Made by a program: the position numbers and the translations under genes
Assembly: GCF_001693435.1 (NCBI RefSeq)
Contig: NZ_CM004509.1
Coordinates: forward strand, 744,001-808,000
DNA length: 64,000 bases
Source: Gilliamella sp. wkB7
GTDB taxonomy: Bacteria; Pseudomonadota; Gammaproteobacteria; Enterobacterales; Orbaceae
Direction of reading: 5' to 3'
In this document: piece after piece, positions 19,476-28,743 of the stretch
Layout: each line of letters opens with the position of its first letter
Position numbering within the stretch: position 1 is the first letter of the stretch
Notes under the pieces: model-generated
The model's input: the letters and a program-made list of their open reading frames with translations, nothing else
What the model was told of the DNA's origin: nothing
Database searches by the model: none

Positions 19476-20168
19476 ATGATATTGACCGTATATGAATGGC
19501 AAACATTGCTACTTAGTTTAAAAATAGCTGGAGTAGCCATTTTATTTAGTTTGCCTATTGGTATTTTAACCGCTTGGATTTTAGCTAGATGTCAATTTTA
19601 TGGGAAATCGCTATTAGATAGCATTATACATTTGCCTTTAGTATTACCACCGGTAGTACTTGGTTATTTATTGCTGTTAACAATGGGGCGTAACGGTATC
19701 ATCGGTAATTGGTTAAACCATTATTTGAATATTAGCTTTAGTTTTAACTGGCAAGGTGCTGCATTAGCTTCTGCTGTGGTGGCTTTTCCATTACTGGTTC
19801 GCTCAATTCGTTTAGCGATAGAGTCGATTGATTCACGTTTGGAAAATGTCGCACGGACATTAGGCGCAAACCCTTTACGAGTGTTTATGACAATCACACT
19901 GCCTTTGGCTTTTCCTGGTATTTTAATGGGCACAGTGCTAGGTTTCGCGCGTTGTCTTGGCGAATTTGGGGCTACTATTACATTTGTATCGAATATTCAA
20001 GGTGAAACAAGAACTCTCCCCCTTGCAATGTATACATTATTGCAAATGCCTAATGGAGAAAATGCGGCTTTAAGGCTATGCATTATTTCAATTGCGCTAT
20101 CGTTGGTTGCGTTATTTTTATCAGAAGTGTTAAACCGCTGGCATAAAAGGAAATTATTGGGACAATAA
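19476..20168 (+). CDS. modB: Molybdate ABC transporter permease ModB
   Basis: Inner-membrane permease of 230 residues with about five helices. The cytoplasmic EAA loop that docks on the ATPase is ENVARTLGANPLRVFMTITLP (about residues 128-148), and LPLVLPPVVLGYLLL plus ARCLGEFGATITF are typical of ModB/CysT permeases. It begins 12 bases after modA, and its TAA is followed immediately by the modC ATG, so the three are one operon. Confidence 0.94.
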   Translation: MILTVYEWQTLLLSLKIAGVAILFSLPIGILTAWILARCQFYGKSLLDSIIHLPLVLPPVVLGYLLLLTMGRNGIIGNWLNHYLNISFSFNWQGAALASAVVAFPLLVRSIRLAIESIDSRLENVARTLGANPLRVFMTITLPLAFPGILMGTVLGFARCLGEFGATITFVSNIQGETRTLPLAMYTLLQMPNGENAALRLCIISIALSLVALFLSEVLNRWHKRKLLGQ

Positions 20169-20852
20169 ATGATGATAAATATAGATGTTATTAAACAATT
20201 GACCACTTTTTCCTTTGAATTCAAGCAAACCATTCCCTGTCAAGGTGTGACAGCTATTTTAGGTGTTTCAGGTGCGGGAAAATCAACATTAATAAACTTA
20301 ATAAATGGTTTGATTAAACCTGATAAGGGTAAAATTATACTTAATGATGTGACGTTGGTTTCGACTCAACAAAATATTTTTGTTCCCCCCGAACAAAGGA
20401 ATATTGGTACCGTTTTTCAAGATGCTTTACTTTTCCCTCACTTGAATGTAATAAAGAATCTCACTTATGGTACAAAGAAGATTAATCAACAAAAATTCGA
20501 TGAAATTATTGAAGTACTCAACATTAACCACTTATTAAAACGCTACCCTGCAATGTTATCTGGTGGTGAAAAACAGCGAGTGGCAATTGGTCGGGCGTTA
20601 TTAACTAATCCCCAATTATTATTAATGGATGAGCCATTATCGGCACTAGATATACCAAGAAAAAAAGAGCTATTAAGCTACATTGATATATTAGTTAACG
20701 AGTTAAAAGTGCCGATCATTTATGTCACTCATAACATTAATGAAGTTAAACGCATAGCCAACTATGTGGTTATTTTAGAACAGGGAAAATTACTGTCTCA
20801 TGGGGAAACTCAAAACATTTTACAAAGTGATTATTTAAAAGAGTGGTTATAA
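20169..20852 (+). CDS. modC: Molybdate transporter ATPase ModC, lacking the C-terminal MOP domain
   Basis: ABC ATPase energising molybdate import. Walker A is GVSGAGKSTL (about residue 35), the Q-loop is VFQDALLFP, the signature is LSGGEKQRVAIGRALL and Walker B is LLLMDEPLSALD, followed by the switch histidine in IIYVTHNIN. The protein ends at residue 227 right after the ABC domain, whereas ModC is usually about 350 residues with a C-terminal MOP/TOBE domain that binds oxyanion. No MOP-like frame continues behind the stop; instead the 3' end overlaps the convergent lpxH by 22 bases. The ATPase core looks functional. Confidence 0.9.
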   Translation: MMINIDVIKQLTTFSFEFKQTIPCQGVTAILGVSGAGKSTLINLINGLIKPDKGKIILNDVTLVSTQQNIFVPPEQRNIGTVFQDALLFPHLNVIKNLTYGTKKINQQKFDEIIEVLNINHLLKRYPAMLSGGEKQRVAIGRALLTNPQLLLMDEPLSALDIPRKKELLSYIDILVNELKVPIIYVTHNINEVKRIANYVVILEQGKLLSHGETQNILQSDYLKEWL

Positions 20853-21583
20853 AGTTGCAATATATCACAATTACTGTCTTGTTTAATGTAAGATACGCCA
20901 TCATGCCAAGCACCTAACACCAATCGACTAGCAGGTTTACCATCAATTAAGAATTGATGTGTCGCTGGCTTATGTGTATGACCATGTACCATAATATTGG
21001 CATTATATTTACTCATCATTTTTTCAACAGCTTGTTGATTCACATCCATAATACTTTCTGATTTAATTTGATTGTGTAAACTGCTCTTTTGTCGCAATTT
21101 GCCTGCAATCTTTAAACGAATAAACAGTGGAAGTTTCAAGAAAAGTTTTTGTAACCATTTTTTATGCATGATCTTACGAAATTTTTGATACTGTGGATCA
21201 TCCGTGCATAATAAGTCACCATGTAAAAAGAGGATATTACTATATGCATTAGGTAAACAGTTAATATCGGCTAAAATCGTCATATTACATGATTTAGCAT
21301 ATCTTTCTCCTAATAGAAAATCACGATTACCATGAACAAAATAGATTTTAATTTGACGTTCTGTTAGTGATCGCAATGCAAGTGAAATTTGTTGATGCAA
21401 TTTTGAATCAACATCATCACCTATCCAGTAATCAAATAAATCACCAAGAATATAAAGCTCACAGCAATCAGGAAGGCTCTCTAAGAAAGATAAAAAGCCC
21501 GCGGTTATATCAAAATAACCCGAAACAGGCTCATTATCTGTTAGATGAATATCTGCAATAAAATAACGAATTGGATTATTCAA
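20831..21583 (-). CDS. lpxH: UDP-2,3-diacylglucosamine pyrophosphatase LpxH
   Basis: Peripheral-membrane metallophosphoesterase of 250 residues that cleaves UDP-2,3-diacylglucosamine to lipid X and UMP, the fourth step of lipid A synthesis. The calcineurin-type metal motifs are complete: FIADIHL near the start, [21 protein letters not shown], an internal [12 protein letters not shown], and VHGHTHKP near the end. It overlaps the ppiB stop by eight bases, the same ppiB-lpxH order as in E. coli, and its own 3' end overlaps the convergent modC. Confidence 0.94.
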   Translation of the reverse strand: MNNPIRYFIADIHLTDNEPVSGYFDITAGFLSFLESLPDCCELYILGDLFDYWIGDDVDSKLHQQISLALRSLTERQIKIYFVHGNRDFLLGERYAKSCNMTILADINCLPNAYSNILFLHGDLLCTDDPQYQKFRKIMHKKWLQKLFLKLPLFIRLKIAGKLRQKSSLHNQIKSESIMDVNQQAVEKMMSKYNANIMVHGHTHKPATHQFLIDGKPASRLVLGAWHDGVSYIKQDSNCDILQLYNHSFK

Positions 21584-22067
21584 CCGTTACGCTCTTAATG
21601 ATTACATCTTCAACAGGCACATCAGAATGCATACCACTGCGTCCTGTTTTTACTCCTTTAATTTTATCAACCACGTCCATACCATCAACTACTTGTGCAA
21701 AAACACAATAGCCATAACCATTAATGTCAGATGAACGATAATTCAAATAATCATTATCAACGACATTAATAAAAAATTGCGCAGTAGCAGAATGAGGATC
21801 GGATGTGCGAGCCATAGCTAAAGTGCCACGATTATTTTTTAAGCCATTATCCGCTTCGTTTTTGATCGGAGCCTTGGTTTTTTTCTGCTTCATACCAGGT
21901 TCAAAACCACCACCTTGAATCATAAAATTATTAATAACACGGTGGAAGATCGTATTGTTGTAGAAACCTTCTTGGCAATATTCAACAAAATTTTTAACTG
22001 TTTCTGGCGCTTTATCGTCAAAAGTGTCAATTTTTATATCACCTAAAGAAGTATGAAATATAATCAT
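21576..22067 (-). CDS. ppiB: Peptidyl-prolyl cis-trans isomerase B (cytoplasmic cyclophilin)
   Basis: Cyclophilin-type prolyl isomerase of 163 residues without signal peptide, so cytoplasmic. The catalytic arginine region is [18 protein letters not shown], with [16 protein letters not shown] and [16 protein letters not shown] completing the active site; overall match to E. coli PpiB is strong. The frame is open 16 codons farther upstream, but ATG 22067 has AAGGAAC at the right distance and gives the family N-terminus [11 protein letters not shown]. Confidence 0.95.
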   Translation of the reverse strand: MIIFHTSLGDIKIDTFDDKAPETVKNFVEYCQEGFYNNTIFHRVINNFMIQGGGFEPGMKQKKTKAPIKNEADNGLKNNRGTLAMARTSDPHSATAQFFINVVDNDYLNYRSSDINGYGYCVFAQVVDGMDVVDKIKGVKTGRSGMHSDVPVEDVIIKSVTVE

Positions 22068-22138
22068 AAAATGTTCCTTATTATTTTCATTTTTTAACTT
22101 ACACTTACAAATCAAAAACTAAAAGAATGATTCTCTAT

Positions 22139-22990
22139 TTATTTGCCAAATTTTTCACATGCTTCTAGCGTGTTACTCATTAGCATTGCAACTGTCATAG
22201 GACCAACACCACCAGGAACTGGAGTTATCCAACCAGCACGTTCAACAGCCGTTTCAAATTCAACATCCCCAGCTAGCTTACCGTCGGGTAATCGATTGAT
22301 ACCGACATCAATGACAATTGCCCCTGGTTTGATCCATTCACCTTTAACATAATTGGCAATACCAACGCCTGCAACAACAATATCAGCATTACTAACATGT
22401 TTTGCTAAATCCACGGTACGACTATGAGTAATCGTTGTTGTGCAACCTAGTAATAAAAGCTCAAGTGCCATAGGGCGACCAACAATACTTGAAGCCCCGA
22501 CAACGGTGGCATTTAATCCAGCTAAATTAATACCCGTTGATTCTAACATTTTAACCACACCATAAGGGGTACATGGACGTAAAAGCGGATCTCGTTGCAA
22601 TAAATGGCCAATATTATAGGGATGAAAACCATCAACATCTTTACTAGGATGTATACGTTCAAGGACTTTAGTTTTATCAATATTATCCGGTAAAGGAAGT
22701 TGAACTAAAATACCATGGACATCGTCACGTTGATTAAGTTTATCAATAAGAGTTAACAACTCTTCTGTGGTTGAAGTAGGAAAATCATAAGAGAAAGAAG
22801 CAAATCCAACATCATCACAGGCCTTTTGCTTATTTCTAACATAAATTTTTGAAGCTGGGTCTGACCCCACCTGCACTACAGCAAGTCCTGGAACAGATAA
22901 ACCATTTTCAATTCTTTGTTTTACTTTATCAGCAATATCATCTCTGATTTGCTTCGCTAAAAATTTTCCATCAATAATATTGGCTGTCAT
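22139..22990 (-). CDS. folD: Bifunctional methylenetetrahydrofolate dehydrogenase/cyclohydrolase FolD
   Basis: Makes 10-formyl-THF from 5,10-methylene-THF through NADP-dependent oxidation and hydrolysis, feeding purine and formyl-Met-tRNA synthesis. Of about 283 residues, key parts are [14 protein letters not shown] with the catalytic lysine (about residue 54), [22 protein letters not shown], the NADP loop [17 protein letters not shown], and [15 protein letters not shown] near the end. ATG 22990 gives MTANIIDG, matching the E. coli start; an ATG at 23002 and a TTG at 23008 are in frame but less likely. Same strand as ppiB, 71 bases upstream. Confidence 0.95.
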   Translation of the reverse strand: MTANIIDGKFLAKQIRDDIADKVKQRIENGLSVPGLAVVQVGSDPASKIYVRNKQKACDDVGFASFSYDFPTSTTEELLTLIDKLNQRDDVHGILVQLPLPDNIDKTKVLERIHPSKDVDGFHPYNIGHLLQRDPLLRPCTPYGVVKMLESTGINLAGLNATVVGASSIVGRPMALELLLLGCTTTITHSRTVDLAKHVSNADIVVAGVGIANYVKGEWIKPGAIVIDVGINRLPDGKLAGDVEFETAVERAGWITPVPGGVGPMTVAMLMSNTLEACEKFGK

Positions 22991-23059
22991 AAACTTCTGC
23001 ATCTTCAACTGGATTGATAATAGTTAGATATTTTCGCAAAAGTTTTTATTAATGTCTAT

Positions 23060-23749
23060 TCACTTATAGGTTGATTGGTTAAGTTGAGTTAATATTTCTT
23101 GATATTGACCATCAATATTAGTGATAACGGAACAAATATGAGCATCAAACGCTTTTAGTTTAGGCTTCTGAGCTTTCCATTCATTTTTTGAAATCTGTTT
23201 TATTGCGCCATAATTTTTAAAAAAATCAAAATTTATAATGCTACCACCCACTATGTTATAAAAAATATGCTTACCAATCTCTTCTCCATCTTTTTTTAAA
23301 TTATTAAAATTTTGGTAATAAAATTGAGTATTACCACTTTCTGATATTATGGATTTATGGAGTAATTTGACTAATCTTTTATATAATTTATTTAATTCAC
23401 CATACAGTTCATTATCGTTACCTAATTTATTTTTTATCGCACTTTCAAATGTTATTTTAATTTCAGCTAAAATACTTAATGCTTCTTGTTCCAATTTTGG
23501 TAATTGCTGTCGTAAATCTGTCTGGAGTTTTTGCGTTTGTTTTTCGAGTGGAGGTTGCAGTAAAACAATTTTTTCATTAAATACAACTTCTCCGTTAGAT
23601 TTGATCATTAAATCATTTTTTTTATTGAAAATATGGACATTTTCTTTGGTTATTGCGACATTATAGCTCGGTTTAACTGGACACTCTTTTTGAGCGGCAA
23701 ATAATGTGGCAGGAAAAATGATTACCATCAATAATAATTTCTTTAACAT
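23060..23749 (-). CDS. YggN-like periplasmic protein (DUF2884)
   Basis: A 229-residue protein with a signal peptide (residues 1 to about 19, KLLLMVIIFPATLFA). The mature part starts with a cysteine-containing KECPVKPSYNVAITKENV, has a helix-rich middle, and keeps a second conserved-looking cysteine in DAHICSVI near the C-terminus. Layout and scattered identities (QTQKLQTDLRQQLP, EGEQ-like and EWKAQ segments) match E. coli YggN of the DUF2884 family. Function unknown in the family. Stands alone between folD and a small hypothetical gene. Confidence 0.7.
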   Translation of the reverse strand: MLKKLLLMVIIFPATLFAAQKECPVKPSYNVAITKENVHIFNKKNDLMIKSNGEVVFNEKIVLLQPPLEKQTQKLQTDLRQQLPKLEQEALSILAEIKITFESAIKNKLGNDNELYGELNKLYKRLVKLLHKSIISESGNTQFYYQNFNNLKKDGEEIGKHIFYNIVGGSIINFDFFKNYGAIKQISKNEWKAQKPKLKAFDAHICSVITNIDGQYQEILTQLNQSTYK

Positions 23750-23987
23750 ATCTGTATCCAGTTTTTTTATTAAAATAAATTATAGCGATTGATTCTCAAT
23801 TAATATAATAAAAAATCTTTATTATGTCATTACAGTTTATCTCTAATTTATTAGAGCGTTTTTTAAGTGTAAGTAGCAATAAACTTGTTAATAAAAGATA
23901 TTATTCATCTATTCTTATCAAGGTTACTTAAATTACTTATCTAAAGCATTTTTTATTTAACCATTTTTAAAGATATTTTTTAGATCG

Positions 23988-24305
23988 TCATAGCGTCGCG
24001 TTGAAATCTCTCTTACCAAAAGAACCTAATACAGTTGATGAATGAAGTTGCCAAGCATATATATCTAATTTATACTGAAACGTATAGTTAACCTGAAACT
24101 TTTTTACAACAATTAAAAATTTTTTTGAAGATTCAACTCCACTCATTAGTTTTATTTTCGTTGTTCCGTTTTGATAATTGTTTTTAACTAATAGGTTATG
24201 TACTATTTCATTTTTATAAAAGTCTAATAACAGGATATAAAAAATTTCAGGTTCCTGAATGTTATAATAAATTAACCCAATAAATACTACGAATAAAAGA
24301 AACAT
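23988..24305 (-). CDS. Small hypothetical membrane-anchored protein, 105 aa
   Basis: Not recognised. The N-terminus is hydrophobic (residues 1-30, one probable membrane helix or uncleaved signal), followed by a polar part with several beta-like alternations (VKKFQVNYTFQYKLDIYAWQ). The ribosome site is poor, with AAGAG too far from the ATG, and the region is AT-rich, so this could be a real small gene, a remnant, or chance. No neighbour suggests a role. Confidence 0.35.
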   Translation of the reverse strand: MFLLFVVFIGLIYYNIQEPEIFYILLLDFYKNEIVHNLLVKNNYQNGTTKIKLMSGVESSKKFLIVVKKFQVNYTFQYKLDIYAWQLHSSTVLGSFGKRDFNATL

Positions 24306-24459
24306 ATTAAAGTTATCTCTTTTACAGACGATCTTTATAATGAGCTCATAGTATCAATAGATATAATCTATTAAAACAACTATATTTAACTGCTTTTTTT
24401 TCTCAAAAAGTAAAGTATAGTATCAATATATTCAAAAAATAATTTATCAGAGGTGAAAA

Positions 24460-24726
24460 ATGTATACTGTAATTTTTGGTCGTCAAGGTTGTCCATATTG
24501 TGTTCGAGCTAAAGAGTTAGCTGAAAAACTGTCTAAAGAACGTGATGATTTTTCTTATCGTTATATCGATATTAATGCTGAAGGCATTACTAAAGAAGAT
24601 CTTTCTAAAAGTGTTGGCAAACCAGTAGAAACAGTTCCTCAAATTTTTATTGATGAAAAGCCAATTGGTGGTTGCACTGATTTTGAAGCTTATGCTAAAG
24701 AGCACTTAGGACTATTTAGTGAGTAA
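24460..24726 (+). CDS. grxA: Glutaredoxin 1
   Basis: Small cytoplasmic thiol oxidoreductase of 88 residues that reduces disulfides, including that of ribonucleotide reductase, with glutathione. The dithiol active site CPYC is at residues 11-14 and the glutathione-binding ETVPQIF with its cis-proline at about 58-64, followed by GGCTDF. Strong match to E. coli GrxA over RAKELAEKL and AEGITKEDL. GAGG precedes the ATG; a clear terminator follows. Confidence 0.95.
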   Translation: MYTVIFGRQGCPYCVRAKELAEKLSKERDDFSYRYIDINAEGITKEDLSKSVGKPVETVPQIFIDEKPIGGCTDFEAYAKEHLGLFSE

Positions 24727-24753
24727 GCGAACATAGTTTTTTGATATTCATTT

Positions 24754-24780
24754 AGCCACCATTAGGTGGCTTTTTATTTT
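24754..24780 (+). terminator. Rho-independent terminator of grxA
   Basis: AGCCACC-ATTA-GGTGGCT stem-loop followed by TTTTATTTTT, 27 bases behind the grxA stop. The T tract touches the end of the convergent tsaB. Confidence 0.9.
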
Positions 24781-25460
24781 TAACGGCCAGGCAGTTTTTG
24801 CCATGTAACTTCATTACGCAAATAGGTTGGCTCAGCATTTTCAACACTAACCCATTCATCTTTTTGCCACTTCTTATCGGCTATGACAATTAAATCCTGA
24901 GCATGTGGTAACAAAATATCGCTTGTGTGAATATTTTCCAGCATATCTGGATAAGTTTGCCATCCAGTACCAGCGCTATAACTATCATTACGAATATCTT
25001 GAACTTTATCTATTACTTTTTCTGGCGCAATGACACACTCTGGAATAATTGCTTGCCAATGGTCATCGATGTATTGATATTGACCTAAATAGACTTCATT
25101 CATTCTGGCATCTATCGCAGGAATAACATTTGTTATCTGTCTGGTACGATACACCCCTTGAGCTAATGTCATTAAGGTTGAAACCCCTATCATGGGTTTA
25201 TCAATACCGAGTGCTAATCCTTGCGCTACACCTATACCAATTCTAACACCAGTAAAACTACCTGGACCAGCCCCAAAGGCTACAGCATCTACCTGAGAAA
25301 GTGAGCAATCCGATTGTTTTAAAAGGTTGTCAATCATAGGTAAGATCTGCTTAGTATGATCACGGGCAGAAATTTTAAAATCGTATGTGATTTCATTACA
25401 ATAGAGTAATGCAACAGAGCAAGCTTCTGTAGCGGTATCAATGGCTAAAATAGTACTCAT
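24780..25460 (-). CDS. tsaB: tRNA threonylcarbamoyladenosine synthesis protein TsaB
   Basis: Actin-like/ASKHA-fold protein of 226 residues; partner of TsaD and TsaE in making the t6A37 modification of ANN-decoding tRNAs. N-terminal ILAIDTATEACSVAL and the segment AFGAGPGSFTGVRIGIGVAQGLA (given in parts, about residues 62-84) are diagnostic. The zinc/nucleotide motifs of TsaD are absent, as expected for TsaB. It lies 29 bases downstream of yoaA on the same strand, the E. coli arrangement. Confidence 0.94.
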   Translation of the reverse strand: MSTILAIDTATEACSVALLYCNEITYDFKISARDHTKQILPMIDNLLKQSDCSLSQVDAVAFGAGPGSFTGVRIGIGVAQGLALGIDKPMIGVSTLMTLAQGVYRTRQITNVIPAIDARMNEVYLGQYQYIDDHWQAIIPECVIAPEKVIDKVQDIRNDSYSAGTGWQTYPDMLENIHTSDILLPHAQDLIVIADKKWQKDEWVSVENAEPTYLRNEVTWQKLPGR

Positions 25461-25489
25461 TTTTTTCCCAAAATAATTTATTTTTGTAA

Positions 25490-27394
25490 TTAACTTTTAG
25501 CTAATAAAAAATTTATCACCTTATTTATATCACGTGTTCTTGGCGAAGGTGGCAAGCTATTAATAAATGTTGCACCATAAGCTCGCATCACTAATCGATT
25601 ATCACAAATGATAATTGCACCTCGATCGTTATGGTGGCGTATCAATCGCCCAACCCCCTGTTTTAACGTGATTACAGCTTCAGGTAATTGAACTTCATTA
25701 AATGCATCGCCTCCTTGCATTTGACAATCTTCCATACGGGCTTTAATTAGAGGATCATCTGGCGAAGTAAAAGGTAATTTATCTATGATAACACATGAGA
25801 GGGTGTCTCCCCTAACATCAATACCTTCCCAAAAGCTACTGGTTGCAATCAATAATGCATTACCTTTATGAATAAATTGCTCCAACAATTTAACTTTACT
25901 GGTTTCGCCTTGAACCAATACCGGCAAAGTAGTTAATTCTCGAAATTGTTTGGCTAGTGCATTCATCATTGCATAGGAAGTACATAAAAAGAAACAACGC
26001 CCTTGATTAGCTTCAATAACAGGCAATAGAATATCAATTAATTTCTGTGCATTCCCTTGTTCATTTGGTGAAGGAATATAGCGTGGAACACACATAATAG
26101 TTTGATTTGCATAATCAAATGGGCTTTCTAGAATTAGCGACTCTGCATTATCTAAGCCTAAACGTTTAGTAAAATAGTCTAATCGATTATCAACCGATAG
26201 TGTTGCAGAAGTAAAAATCCAGCTGCCATTACGTTCAGCAATTAATTGAGTGAATTTGTCAGCTACTGATAATGGAGTCAAAGCAAAAATAAAATAGTTA
26301 TTAGTGCTTTCATACCAATAACTAAAGCCTGTTATATTTGTCTGCTGTAATCGACTCAAAAGAGCATGGTATTGATTTATTCTTTCAAAACAATTATCTA
26401 AAGTTGACGATCGTCCCACAGCTAGTAATAAAACTTCATGACAAAAATTTAAAGCATCAACCAAATAAGATAACTCATTTTTTACTGCTTCTTGATTGAA
26501 TAAATAACGTAAGTTCCCTTTTGGCGAATGTTGGTTGATGACTAATCGTAGATCTTGTGCGCATTTATGAAGTTTATCCGCACACTGCTGTAACTGTGCC
26601 ATATCTTTCACTTCAGTGCGATATGCAAGATTTATCTCCTTAGCCAGATCGAACAGTTGCCGACTGGTTAACTGTTGCCCAAAGTAGTGACAAGCTAGAT
26701 CGGGTAGCTGATGTGCTTCATCAAAAATCATGACATCTGCTTTCGGGATAAGTTCCCCAAACCCCGTATCTTTTACTACTACATCAGCTAAAAATAGATG
26801 GTGATTCACCACGACAACATCTGCGTTTAATGCTCGTTTACGCGCTTTGACAACATAGCAATCATTATAATGTTCACAGTCACTCCCTAAACAATTATCG
26901 TTAGTACTGGTTAAAATTGACCAAACAGGGTTGTCTTCAGTTACAGTAGTACATTTACTAATATCACCATCTTTAGTTTTAATTGACCAATTTTTAACTC
27001 GAACAAGATCGACGCGTAAATCTTTATCAAGATCGCCTGCGCCTGCATATTGATGATACAAACGCTCTAAACAAAGATAATTAGCTCGTCCCTTAAGGAG
27101 TGATATTTTACCTGTGTAATTAAGGGCTTTTTTTATAATAGGTAGATCTTTACTAAAGAGTTGTTCTTGTAAATTTTTTGACCCCGTCGAAAGAATTACT
27201 TTTTTATCACTACGCAAAGCTGGCACTAAATAAGCAAATGTTTTGCCTGTTCCGGTTCCCGCTTCTACCACCAGAGAATGTTCCGCTTTGATTGCTTCAG
27301 TGACTTTATTTGCCATACGTCTTTGTGGCTCTCTTGCAACAAAACCATCTATAGCAGTCGCAAGCAAACCATTTTCTGAAAAATCATCAATCAC
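25490..27394 (-). CDS. yoaA: ATP-dependent DNA helicase YoaA (DinG/XPD family)
   Basis: Superfamily-2 iron-sulfur helicase of 634 residues. Walker A is VEAGTGTGKTFAYLVPAL (about residue 42), DEAH box is MIFDEAHQLPD, and motif VI is QGVGRLIRH. Four cysteines that should hold the 4Fe-4S cluster occur between motifs I and II: one in SKCTTV or LCLERL and the others in CLGSDCEHYNDC. In E. coli YoaA works with the polymerase III chi subunit in repair at stalled forks. Forms a probable operon with tsaB. Confidence 0.93.
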   Translation of the reverse strand: MIDDFSENGLLATAIDGFVAREPQRRMANKVTEAIKAEHSLVVEAGTGTGKTFAYLVPALRSDKKVILSTGSKNLQEQLFSKDLPIIKKALNYTGKISLLKGRANYLCLERLYHQYAGAGDLDKDLRVDLVRVKNWSIKTKDGDISKCTTVTEDNPVWSILTSTNDNCLGSDCEHYNDCYVVKARKRALNADVVVVNHHLFLADVVVKDTGFGELIPKADVMIFDEAHQLPDLACHYFGQQLTSRQLFDLAKEINLAYRTEVKDMAQLQQCADKLHKCAQDLRLVINQHSPKGNLRYLFNQEAVKNELSYLVDALNFCHEVLLLAVGRSSTLDNCFERINQYHALLSRLQQTNITGFSYWYESTNNYFIFALTPLSVADKFTQLIAERNGSWIFTSATLSVDNRLDYFTKRLGLDNAESLILESPFDYANQTIMCVPRYIPSPNEQGNAQKLIDILLPVIEANQGRCFFLCTSYAMMNALAKQFRELTTLPVLVQGETSKVKLLEQFIHKGNALLIATSSFWEGIDVRGDTLSCVIIDKLPFTSPDDPLIKARMEDCQMQGGDAFNEVQLPEAVITLKQGVGRLIRHHNDRGAIIICDNRLVMRAYGATFINSLPPSPRTRDINKVINFLLAKS

Positions 27395-27757
27395 TTAAAA
27401 CACACCTAATATAAAGATAAGTTCAATATACCAATAAAAATAGATTAAAGGGATAATACAACGCTATGAAAATATCATGACTTCATTTCAAAATGGGATG
27501 AATTTATTGTAATGGAATTGAACGATTAAAAACTTAATTAACAGATATACTATAACAGTTACCAAGTTAAAAAGATATACAATATTGTTTACTTATAACT
27601 AATATGATGTATTTGAAATAAGTAAACAATAAATTTTACAATTAATAATCAATGTAATGAATAAACCCTAATCAAATAGCTAAATTTACTCTTATTACTT
27701 TAAATATTATTTATTATATAATCAATAAATTTCAACATAAAAAATGTTAACAAACAA
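27395..27757. other. AT-rich intergenic gap, yoaA to surface-polysaccharide locus
   Basis: 363 bases with no convincing reading frame, terminator or repeat. It should contain the yoaA promoter on the minus strand. It also marks the left border of the more AT-rich glycosyltransferase region. Confidence 0.5.
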
Positions 27758-28732
27758 CTAGTTAATGAATTTGGTTTTTAAATAAATACAATAATGCTTT
27801 ATTCCAGACAAATAGTTATTTTGTTTAAACATCAATCGAGAATAGGCTCGTATTGAGGAAGTTTTTTTCCGACTATACAAAGGCAATGGGTCGTTTTTCC
27901 AAGGTGATTTATCTAAATAAAAATCAAATAATTTTGAACGGTAAGGCTGATGCCAAGGTTTATTTTTTGTAATATAATGAATCAAAGTCGTATTTTCTGG
28001 TACGTTAGAATCTTCATTACCATTTATTGAAAGAGCCAAAAGATTGTTATATTGCCTTTCCAATATGATTCTTTTTTGACCGATAACAATATTTAAAACA
28101 TCCTGATCTGGATATTGATATTTCTCACCACTATTCAATAACGTCAATGTTTTAGTTGTGATATTTTCATGACACCATAGAGGTATATTTATCAGCATCA
28201 CTCCAGAATTAAAATATGTTCCCATAACAATATCATATTTACTGCATTGAGATTCTTGCATATATTGCTCATCAGCGACAGCTGCAACAATTGCATCGTC
28301 TAAATTGATTTTATTAATAAAATCAAAGCTATTAATACATAACGTATCACTATCAATATAAAGTAATTTTGCAGTAATATCTTTTAATATCTCTGGGGCA
28401 ATTAATCGCATACAAGCTGCAATGGGAAACTGTTCAGTATTTTTTTGATCAACGCTAAACTGATCATTAATTACATATTCTGTTATTGAACTATTATCCG
28501 ATTTGATTTTAGCTATGTTTTTCCTATTAGCTTCTGATAGGTTGTGAGTAAACAAATGAAAATGAAGCTGATACTTTTTATTATTTTCGATAACAGAAAT
28601 TATATCTACACCAGCAGACAAAGCATAGTTATCATCAAAACATAATAAAATATGTAATACAGTTTGTTTACATTCCAAACCAGATGATAATAGTTCATTT
28701 TTTTGAGTAATAAAGTTATCAACTTCAATCAC
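27758..28732 (-). CDS. Family-8 glycosyltransferase, LgtC/WaaJ-like (paralogue 1)
   Basis: GT-A retaining sugar transferase of 324 residues using a UDP-sugar. The metal-binding DxD is LLYIDSDTLC (about residue 123). YFNSGVMLINI, YPDQDVLNIVIGQK and HYITKNKPW are the other family blocks. A C-terminal basic tail of the WaaIJOR type (Glyco_transf_8C) follows SPWK and probably attaches it to the inner membrane. It shares with three paralogues here the N-terminal block LLCFDDNYALSAGVDI. Eleven bases after paralogue 2 on the same strand. Donor and acceptor cannot be read from sequence; LPS outer core or oligosaccharide is likely. Confidence 0.85.
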   Translation of the reverse strand: MIEVDNFITQKNELLSSGLECKQTVLHILLCFDDNYALSAGVDIISVIENNKKYQLHFHLFTHNLSEANRKNIAKIKSDNSSITEYVINDQFSVDQKNTEQFPIAACMRLIAPEILKDITAKLLYIDSDTLCINSFDFINKINLDDAIVAAVADEQYMQESQCSKYDIVMGTYFNSGVMLINIPLWCHENITTKTLTLLNSGEKYQYPDQDVLNIVIGQKRIILERQYNNLLALSINGNEDSNVPENTTLIHYITKNKPWHQPYRSKLFDFYLDKSPWKNDPLPLYSRKKTSSIRAYSRLMFKQNNYLSGIKHYCIYLKTKFIN

Positions 28733-28743
28733 AAAGTTATTCC

